This document shows, in pieces, positions 56,280 through 64,000 of a stretch of DNA of 64,000 bases. How positions within the stretch are numbered: the first letter of the stretch is position 1; each line of letters starts with the position of its first letter. The notes beneath the pieces are model-generated. The model worked only from the letters and a program-made list of their open reading frames with translations. It was not told the origin of the DNA and did no database searches. The stretch is from positions 32,973,201-33,037,200 of the forward strand of contig OW799235.1 of NCBI GenBank assembly GCA_941918925.1. Direction: 5' to 3'. The DNA is from Phyto melanocephala. Lineage: Eukaryota > Arthropoda > Insecta > Diptera > Rhinophoridae. A program made the translations under genes and the position numbers.

Positions 56280-58082
56280 AACAAGTAAGAGCGCTATATT
56301 CGGCCGTGCCGAATCTTATATACCCTTCACAACGTGAATTCATGCAATAACAGTGGTTTGTGTCACCATTCATCCCATATGAAATACGTACATACATATA
56401 AAAACATACATATATAAAAACGTCCCATTGTAAAATTATAAATTCACGTATGAATGTTAAAAAAAACAAAAAAAAAAAAAAATTAAAAAAAAAAATTTTT
56501 AAGAAAAAAAAAATTTAAAAAAAAAAAAATTTTTAAAAAAAAATTTTTTTTTAAATTATTATGTATATAATATATACAAAACAAAAAAAAAATAAAAAAA
56601 AAATTAAAAAAAAAAAATTAAAAAAAAAAATAATAATAAAAATATAAATAATATATTAAATAAAAAATAAAAAAAAAAAAAATTAAAAAAAAATAAAAAA
56701 AAAAATTAAAAAAAAACAAGTAAGAGTGCTATATTCGGCCATGCCGAATCTTATATACCCTTCACAACGTGTAGTCATCCAATAACAGTTGCTTGTATCA
56801 CCATTCATCCCATATGAAATACGTACACGTATGAATGTTAAAAAAACGAAAAAAAAAAAAATTTAAAAAAAAAATTTAAAAAAAAATTTAAAAAAAAAAT
56901 TTTTAAAAAAATATAAAAAAAAAATTAAAAAAAAAATTATTTTATATATAATATACATATATAAAACAAAAAAAAAATAAAAAAAAAAATTAAAAAAAAA
57001 ATTAAAAAAAAAAATAATAAAAAAATAAATAATATATTAAAAAAAAAATAAAAAAAAAAATAAAAAAAAAAAATTAAAAAAAAAAATAATAAAAATATAA
57101 ATAATATATTAAATAAAAAATAAAAAAAAAAATAAAAAAAAAAAATTAAAAAAATATTTTTTAAAAAATTAAAAAAAAAATTTTTTTGGCTCAGTTGGGA
57201 TTCGATGCCACGTTTTCTCTAACCAGTATACAGTATACACGTTTGTATGTATGTATGTATGTTGTTGTTGTAATGTTGTTTTTGTGAAAAAAAAATCGAG
57301 GTGGTCGTGGGTTTTTGCTCATATCTCAGTGTTTATGTACCGATGTTTCTGATTTTCAATAGCGATCTACTCCCGAATATTTCTGATATTTTAATACCTT
57401 ACCCGGGTCCAACCTATGTCGGGGGCTTCAAAAAGTTGATTTCAACATACACACGGACAGACGGTCAGACGGACAGACGGACAGACGGACAGACTGACAG
57501 GGCTTAATCGACTTCCCTATTCATAAGCTTTCAGAAAATATATACTTTATGGGGTCGGAAATGAAAATTGTAGAAATTTCACACGGAATGACAAACCTAT
57601 ATATACCCTTTTTCACTGTGTGAAGGGTATAATAAAAAAAAATTTTTTTGGCTCTGGGATTCGATGCCACGTTTTCTCTAACCAGTATACAGGTTTGTAT
57701 GTATGTATGTTGTTGTTGTAATGTTGCTTTTGTGAAAAAAAAATCGAGGTGGTCGTGGGTTTTTGCTCATATCTCAGTTGTTTATGTACCGATGTTTCTG
57801 ATTTTCAATAGCGATCTACTCCCGAATATTTCTGATATTTTAATACCTCACCCGAGTCCAAGCGATGTCGGGGGGCTTCAAAAAGTTGATTTCAACATAC
57901 ACACGGACAGACGGTCAGACGGACAGACGGACAGACGGACAGACGGTCAGGGCTTAATCGACTCCTCTATTCATAAGCTTTCAGAAAATATATACTTTAT
58001 GGGGTCGGAAATGAAAATTGTAGAAATTTCACACGGAATGACAAACCTATATATACCCTTTTTCACTGTGTGAAGGGTATAA
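56280..58082 (-). mobile_element. DINE-1-like element split by a second DINE
   Basis: The first part (56280-56715) has the hairpin terminus AACAAGTAAGAGCGCTATAT TCGGCCGTGCCGAATC and runs into its A-rich core. The second part (57632-58082) resumes in the core with TTTTTTTGGCTCTGGGATTC and continues through the GACGGACA repeats to GTGTGAAGGGTATAAAA. The copy at 56716-57631 lies between. Read together the two parts form one complete element. Confidence 0.75.
56716..57631 (-). mobile_element. DINE-1-like element nested in another DINE
   Basis: It starts ACAAGTAAGAGTGCTATATT CGGCCATGCCGAATC, has a long A-rich core (56840-57185), GGCTCAGTTGGGATTCGATG, the (GACGGACA)n block at 57450-57500, and ends GTGTGAAGGGTATAA. 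It lies in the A-rich core of the copy at 56280, in the same orientation. Frames at 57301-57507 and 57648-58073 run through such repeats and are not genes. Confidence 0.75.
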
Positions 58083-58677
58083 AAACACACACACACAAAC
58101 CATACATACATCGTACACGGTTTACTTCTCAGAGTCACTTTATTTGTACACATTTATTTTACTCTGATCTTTTTATATAAAATGTTGTTGCTGGGTGTTT
58201 TTTTTTTGTTTTACTTCTTATTTTGTAATTCATAAATAGAGAAAATTTGACATTTTCATAGTGAAAAGGCTAATCAGCTGTGTTGTACTACAGTAAGTGG
58301 CGTTTAAAAGACATTTTGTGCAAAGGAAATTCAAAAGAATGTGGTACCTAGAACATGTTGAATGCTAAGTACATATGTTATTAACAATTTTCTCTGAGTA
58401 ATATGCCTAAAGATGGTGTTACACAAAATTAATGCAATTAATTTTTTTATTCAATTGTTAATCTTCACTCTGTCATTAATATAAAAGTGGGTCTAATTTC
58501 TTTAAAATTTTCAGTTTATGTAAATGTAGTAATCTAATGTAGTAAATGTAGTACACTTAACTCTACGTCTGTTCTACGTTCGATTTGTCCCAGGGTACAC
58601 TTATACAGGTGCCGGTGCCAGTCCAGCTCTATATATAAAAAAGAGATTTTAGTGCCAGGAATTGTCAAACTCCATAT
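58083..58677. other. No supported gene
   Basis: CACACACACAC at 58086-58097 follows the DINE end. ACACTTATACAGGTGCCGGT near 58597 recalls MULE-like MITE ends. No frame of interest. Confidence 0.4.
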
Positions 58678-58687
58678 GGGCATTTCC

Positions 58688-59053
58688 AAGGCGAATTAAC
58701 ACAGGTGAAATTTTAAGGCCAGCTGATGGGGAAACTTTTTGTCAAAATTGTTTGAATTTGCCTTTTTAATGCAGGGAAGCAAAATGTGATTTTGGATTCG
58801 GTGTTAAACAATTAACTTACGTGTAGTTTTCTGATAATAAATGTGCTAAATTTATGTATATTTGTTGCTTTTGCGTCATTAATAATGTGTTTCAAACATT
58901 TATATCCTTTTTTTTATCAAATTTTATTATATTTAATATGTTAAAACAACTTTTCCATCCCTGATGTACGAATTGGCCTTAACATAAAACATCCCCTCAA
59001 AAGTTGCTTTGTTGTATCAATTCGCCGTTGCATATACCTTATGGATATGCCTT
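58688..59053. mobile_element. MULE-like MITE with exact 10-bp duplication
   Basis: AAGGCGAATTAACACAGGTG at the left and inward AAGGCATATCCATAAGGTAT at the right are the termini. GGGCATTTCC stands on both sides exactly (58678-58687, 59054-59063). It matches the MITE at 51370 in reverse orientation over both ends and an internal block. The length is 366 bp and it is noncoding. Confidence 0.8.
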
Positions 59054-59063
59054 GGGCATTTCC

Positions 59064-61568
59064 ATGTCATCGTACGTAACATTTGTACTCTTATAAAGTG
59101 GAGTAATTTTTGCAAAAGTAAGAGTAACTGAAAATTACAAAAACAAAATTAGATCTTTATGTTCCATTCAAAGGGCACTTTATTTCAAAAAAAAATTATA
59201 TTCAAATCATTGTTGTCTAAAATATCCAGAAAAGTAAGAATAAATCGCACGTGACATAAAACAGAAGTGATTTTGAGGTATATATAGAAATATGAAAAAA
59301 TCTGCGATTCTTGGGAGGTATTTTTACTTTTCTTTTAATTTCTTACACTAACCCAAATATTTTTTTATTTAAAATCCATCATACTTAATTGAAAACAATC
59401 TTTAAATGATTTTATAATAAATTCAATTTAATATCGTTCGTGACATATCGTACGTGACAGATTTTTCTCTAATAGTATTCTTAGGTAATAAAATTTATAT
59501 TATGTTAAGAAAAAAAGTTAAATTATAAATGAGGTGCTCTTGCGACTGTTCAAATACGACTGACAGAGACAAATAATGTTTTTGCACTACGTACGTGACA
59601 TTAAAATAACATCCAAGGGAAATCAAAAAAATACCGCTAATTGGACTCTATACTTTCTTTTTTCTTAAGGAAATTGTTAATTGTTGTTTTTGTTACCTAA
59701 TTTTTAAGGAATATTTACAATTGCAATTTATTTTTACAATTTAGTCGCTAAAAAAATAGTTGATTGCAATTCTTTAAATTCTTTAAAATAAGCCAAAGAG
59801 ATAATCAGATTAAACTTTTATTATTGTTCTTAAAATATCTAAATAATAATAGTAAAATTTTAAGGTTTTTTTATCAATAAACTTATATTGAAAAACTGTC
59901 AAGAGTTTTTATTTTTACAGTCGTTGTTGACATATTCATGGAAATGTCCATATAAAAAAAAAAAGAGAGGCAAAAATTGCTCTCCTTTACGCTACCAGCT
60001 TAAGTAATTACACCATGATTTGTCCACACAAGAGCAGAACATCAGCAAGACAACTTTAACAATTTTTTAATTTTTGTGTGTTTTATTTCAATTTTATATT
60101 CAGGACTGATTTCTATATTTTTGTATCAGCAAAGATCAGTGGTATGTAATGTTAGTTACAATTTGGTTTAAACGAGTTTCATACTATTTGTTGTTATAAA
60201 TCTATAGCCGACACCAGCCTATTTATGCAATCCTGTAAATATCAAATGCATTTTAATATTGAGGCCATCACCACGCTTCTACCCAATCTCTTACAAAGTT
60301 ATAGAGACTCAAAACAAACACACAGTAAATTATGCTAATGTCGTGAATTTGACCTATAACTCTAGCATGAAGTGATCCATGATAAACAAATCTAAACAAC
60401 AACAAAAATAGTACTTTGCGGCCCTTGATGATGATGGCTGTTGTTATCATTTTTGGTCTTTGTTGAAAATGCTTACCTTGACGCTCTAAAAAAAATTAGT
60501 TCGCGCATCCAGACCAACATGATTTGAACTTATTAATATAAATTTTATTTTATATGTATAAGTACAATATACAGGGACCTTTGAATATGCCTTTTGTTTT
60601 TGTTCCAATATCAAAACATATTTAAAATATTTGTTTGCAATAAAAAAACACATGCAAAATCAAATTGTTCATTTTCATTCCGGGAACAGCAAATACCAAA
60701 GACTTGTATACAATTACTTAACTCAGTTGGCCAAATCGTTGTTGCCGATAGTATTTTTAACAATGTCTTTACAACAGTTTCAAATTTGTCACTGACTTTT
60801 TGCTCTGAGTGACCTAAACTTATTGTCAAAGATTTTGGATGATCTTTAACATCTTAAATACAAAGCGAAGTGACAACTCTCAATACAAATGAGTGTACGT
60901 GAAAGTGACAAACATTAAAATAACACAATTACAAAATTTCATAACAAATAATTTCCCGTTAAAAATGGCGCATTAAACACAGATAAATTTTCTTGTAAAA
61001 TATCACGCGGCTATGTCGCTGCAAGGAAGTCGATGTAAAAAAAAGGTACAAAACGAAACTATTTTTAGATGTTTTAACAAAATTCCCATAAATATCTAAC
61101 ACTTTTATCGAATCCCAAGAGCCGTTTCAAATTACCGCAACATTGTAGACAATATCAAACAGGTAGGTAGATGTTGATCTTTGTTCATCTATCTTGCAGA
61201 CAGACAGACAGACGAACAGGCAAGCAGGCAGTTAGACAGACAGTCAAATAAAAATATTTAGTGATAACTTGTTTAACGAACAGGATATGCTACACAATTG
61301 TATTTCTGTTTTTTTTATATTAAACACACTGAGAAGGCAGATGTTTACATTTTCCTTAATTTTTCGATTTCGTTTCGTAGAGCACCCAAGAAAAATTTGT
61401 TTGCTTGATGGCGATTTGTGATAGTTACATAGTATTACATTAGTAAATATTTCACTTTAATCTTTTCTATGTGTATACTATTTAGAGACAAAGACTGAAA
61501 GAACTAGAAAAACCTGAATGGATATACATACATAGATAGATTTCAACAAATGAATGGAGGCAAACAAG
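59064..61568. other. No supported gene; CGTGACA motif cluster
   Basis: CGTACGTAACA, CGCACGTGACA, CGTTCGTGACA, CGTACGTGACA and CGTACGTGACA-like words occur at about 59071, 59246, 59445, 59459 and 59589, all in one direction. A (GACA)n run lies at 61199-61216. Frames at 60268-60450 and 60594-60829 on either strand are not recognisable. Confidence 0.4.
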
Positions 61569-61769
61569 ATGAAAATAAATAGGAGTCCTTTAAACAAACT
61601 TCAAACTAAAATGTTATTTATTTTTTATCTATTATTGTTTTTGTTACTTTTATCAGCCAACAAATCAACTTCTAATGCATTTCAAACAAGTCGGCTTGTG
61701 TTTAGTTGTCGACCATACACTCGTTCTATTTACCAGTCACAGAAGATACAACAACAAAGACAACGATGA
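61569..61769 (+). CDS. Candidate small secreted peptide (unproven)
   Basis: From ATG 61569 (context CAAG-ATG-AAA; another in-frame ATG lies at 61554) the product is 66 residues: MKINRSPLNKLQTK, a strongly hydrophobic stretch MLFIFYLLLFLLLLSANKS, then a polar tail with one cysteine, CRPYTRSIYQSQKIQQQRQR, and a TGA stop. The hydrophobic stretch could be a signal peptide or anchor. I recognise no family, see no introns, and no second frame supports it. Chance is quite possible. Confidence 0.2.
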   Translation: MKINRSPLNKLQTKMLFIFYLLLFLLLLSANKSTSNAFQTSRLVFSCRPYTRSIYQSQKIQQQRQR

Positions 61770-62083
61770 GTTTGTAGATTTTTTACCATTTTTTCTATAT
61801 GTAGCATGTATTTAAGTATATCATATCTGCTTCACAGGTTTCTTTATTTTCCTTTATTTTTTCCTTCTTTATCATTTTATTCTACAAAAAGAGAAAATGG
61901 AAAAAAAGGAGAGAAATGTCATTATCCTTTTTGTAAAATAAAGTACTTGGGTAAATACTACACAACAACAAAAATTGCATAGAAGTCTTATTAGTCTTTC
62001 CTATAAAGGGTGATCCATTTAGAGTTTATATCTATTTGGTTCTTTACAAATCACATGGAAGTGGTGTCATATTGTAATAGATA
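61770..62083. other. No gene; solo mariner-type terminus near 62006
   Basis: TATAAAGGGTGATCCATTTA at 62004-62023 has the look of a TA-flanked mariner terminus but no partner was found. Confidence 0.35.
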
Positions 62084-63010
62084 AAGGGTTTTTAACAGGC
62101 ACGCTACAAAAGTAGACCGATAGGGACAGCAAACGACGCCATATTTTTTGCTGCTCTTTTGACATTTCTCTTCAGTAAAGTTTGCCATTTCATGACGGAA
62201 AGATATACGAGCCAACAATGAGTCGAAATGATTAAAATTTACTACCGAAATTCGGAGTCAGTGGCCTCAACGTTAAGAGCGCTACGTCCAAATTATGGTA
62301 ATTTCTCATTTCTGGCTGAATAACTTCGTCAATAAGCAAAATATGCGTTATTGGTCAGACAGCAATCCACACGTACTCCATGAGTCATCATTGCATGCCG
62401 AAAAAAAATCGGTTTGGTGCGGTTTATGGGCCGGCGGCGTCATTGGGCCGTACTTTTTCCGTGATGATCAAGACCGGCACGTTACTGTGAATGAGAATCG
62501 CTACCGTTCAATGATAAAAGAATATTTTTGGCCCCAAATTGGATGATATAGATTTGGAGGACATGTGGTTCCAACAGGACGGCGCCACAAGCCACACAGC
62601 GAATGTCACAATCAATTTATTGGAAATTAAGTTTGGAGAACGTGTTATTTCACGAAATGGTCCAGTCGATTGGCCGCCTCGGTCGCGCGATTTGACGCCG
62701 TTAGACTATTTCCAGTGGGGCTACGTCAAGTATATGCCAACAACCCAGCGACGATTGATGAACTTCGTACGAACGTCGAACGTGAAATTTCAACAGTATC
62801 GCCCGATTTATGCTTGAAAACCGTCGAAAATTTGGTTCAGCGTCTGAACTTCTGCAAGCGTGCCCGTGGAGGTCATGCAAAAGAAATCGAGTTCCATACA
62901 TAATGGCATCGAACGTACCTTCACAGGAATAAAGAATTTTATTGATATCCAAAACCGTTTTTGTTTTACTTAAAAAAAAACTTTTGTAGCGCTCTTATTT
63001 AAAAACCCGA
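62084..63010 (+). mobile_element. DD41D mariner with internal deletion
   Basis: The left end GGGTTTTTAACAGGCACGCT ACAAAAGT (from 62086) and the right end inward GGGTTTTTAAATAAGAGCGC TACAAAAGT match well, with TA outside both (62082-62083, 63011-63012). The first 36 codons and the region from just after the first Asp motif to the C-terminus are present; the DNA between them is deleted. The terminal sequence differs from that of the fold-back copy at 18905, so this is a separate lineage. Confidence 0.8.
62192..62903 (+). pseudogene. DD41D mariner transposase pseudogene
   Basis: ATG 62192 gives MTERYTSQQ-stop-VEMIK, then IYYRNSESVASTLRALR, the start of the mariner DNA-binding domain, with TGA at codon 10. 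At about 62300 a deletion joins this, out of frame, to SHFWLNNFVNKQN, so the Asp of FSDEAHFWLN is lost. CGLWAGGVIGPYFF, VTVNENRYRSMI, MWFQQDGATSHT (second Asp) and RDLTPLDYFQWGYVK (third Asp) follow, 41 residues apart. Frameshifts lie near 62540 and near 62730. It ends KEIEFHT then TAA at 62901-62903. It is inactive. Confidence 0.85.
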
Positions 63011-63781
63011 TATTATTTGACAATTCAACAATAACTTCTTTAAATTTATCAGCGCTCTGCTCCGAGTTCACGATTGCTTATAACACCCACAAATTCTAGC
63101 CTCAGTGTATGTTATTGAAAGACTCGCGACGGAATAGAACATATTTAGTAAGTATGGCCGACTTTATAAACGCAAGTTACAAAGCATATTTACAATAAAT
63201 ACACTTCGTAAACGCATATGTAAACTTTCTGGCAACGTCCAATGTTCCTTATAGTTTGACAACTCACCTAATTGATAGAGTTTATTTAAATCTCAGACTA
63301 ATAATTTAAATAATTAAACACTTTATATTGCAGTTACAAAAAATGGACCCATGAGCGTTTCTAAATGCCGGTAAAATGCAAAAAAAAGTCTCTGCAACGC
63401 AAGGTTGCACTTAAGACATGTTTAGCATTGCATACGCATTTTTTTAAATTATGCATTGCAACTTGTGTTTAGGAAGTCGGCCTATATAATGAGAAAAATA
63501 TGGCGTCTGTAGAGGAGAGTGTGTGTAATGACCAAATGATTTGCGCAGCATAAACTTTACTTTACAAATTTTTTCGTTAAAAGACTTCCAAAATTCCACT
63601 TGATCAAGAAGTTAAGCCACTAGACATGAACCAACACTTTAATTTCAATCAATGGGCTCTGCAACAGTTCAAAGAATATAATCAGTTTTGGAGTTGTATT
63701 TGGTCCATGACAAGACCTAACCAAGAAGATTCTAGAACTATCGCTACATCTACAAAAATTCACTATTTACTGTAATTTTGC
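63011..63781. other. No recognised feature
   Basis: The stretch probably includes upstream parts of the transposase scrap at 63782, but I could not identify conserved blocks. Confidence 0.35.
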
Positions 63782-64000
63782 ATCGTCGGTCTATTTTTCC
63801 TTTAAAATAAGGTTGGACTAACTATAACCGTTAATGGAGCGCGCTACCACACTATAATACTTTTGATACCTGAAATTGAATTCCCTGATGTCGGTAAAAG
63901 TTGGGTTCAGCAAGACGGTATTACGGGACACACAGCATGCTTTATTGAGAAATAATTTTATTTGGCAAGCAATTTCGTGATTCGGATCAGCCAGATCAAG
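63782..64000 (+). pseudogene. Mariner-like transposase scrap, cut by the window edge
   Basis: One frame reads IVGLFFL-stop-NKVG, LTITVNGARYHTII, then IPEIEFPDVGKSW and VQQDGITGHTACFIEK before a TAA. These match mariner IIGPYFF, VTVNG-RYR-MI and WFQQDGAT-HTA (second Asp present). The third Asp block would lie at or beyond the window end. At least two stops make it nonfunctional. Confidence 0.7.

Noticed and set aside
57648..58073. 141-codon plus frame (and 57301-57507, 13399-13722)
   Set aside because: They run through DINE repeats, including the GACGGACA minisatellite; similar text appears in every copy and is repeat-derived.
1..64000. tRNA, rRNA or snRNA genes
   Set aside because: I looked for TTCGA-type B boxes with paired stems and for conserved rRNA blocks and found none; eye inspection may miss a diverged copy.

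Overview
This window looks like AT-rich, transposon-dense intergenic or intronic DNA from a higher fly (Diptera, Brachycera). I cannot place it to family. The reasons are the dispersed DINE-1/Helentron-type elements (opening TTATACCCTTCAC, GGGTATA subterminal repeats, a TTCGGC-n-GCCGAA hairpin close to an ACTTGTTTT end), DD41D (rosa-type) mariner relics, Helitrons, many Harbinger-like miniature elements and RTE-type retrotransposon tails. I found no convincing host gene, no rRNA, no tRNA and no CRISPR array. Two short reading frames with signal-peptide-like starts (23392-23595 and 61569-61769) are the only host-coding candidates, both at low confidence.

Layout. 1-6.3 kb: a DINE tail, RTE-type tails, a Helitron of five ~120-bp modules abutting a broken DD41D mariner, and a long DINE. 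8.3-12.6 kb: a hAT-like element holding a DINE and a near-perfect palindrome; a MULE-like MITE; a Harbinger relic with HARBI1-like coding. 13-19.8 kb: a mariner scrap, DINEs, two Helitrons and a fold-back DD41D mariner whose terminal inverted repeats have grown to about 183 bp by inverted duplication of its own 3' end. 21-29.6 kb: Harbinger-like and MULE-like MITEs, RTE tails, and two DINEs interrupted by a MITE and by a hAT relic with an exact 8-bp duplication. 32-38 kb: a Helitron, MITEs, a non-LTR retrotransposon with RT and RNase H parts on opposite strands, and hairpin repeats. 39.8-47 kb: a foldback repeat with a Tigger/pogo relic at its edge, a Helitron end, a DINE and several MITEs. 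48-64 kb: four more mariner relics, a Helitron mirrored to the first one, nested DINEs, and MULE-like MITEs.

No pathway or operon can be described. What the elements show together is an insertion history. One DINE copy acts as the empty site for elements inserted into other copies, which confirms a TAA duplication for one MITE and an 8-bp duplication for a hAT. All transposase and reverse-transcriptase sequences seen are broken by stops, frameshifts or deletions, except the fold-back mariner reading frame (233 codons, open), which lacks its DNA-binding N-terminus and so is unlikely to be autonomous.

Limits: everything was read by eye, without alignment or database search. Boundaries marked approximate may be off by tens of bases, and superfamily labels for MITEs rest on target-duplication length and terminal sequence.
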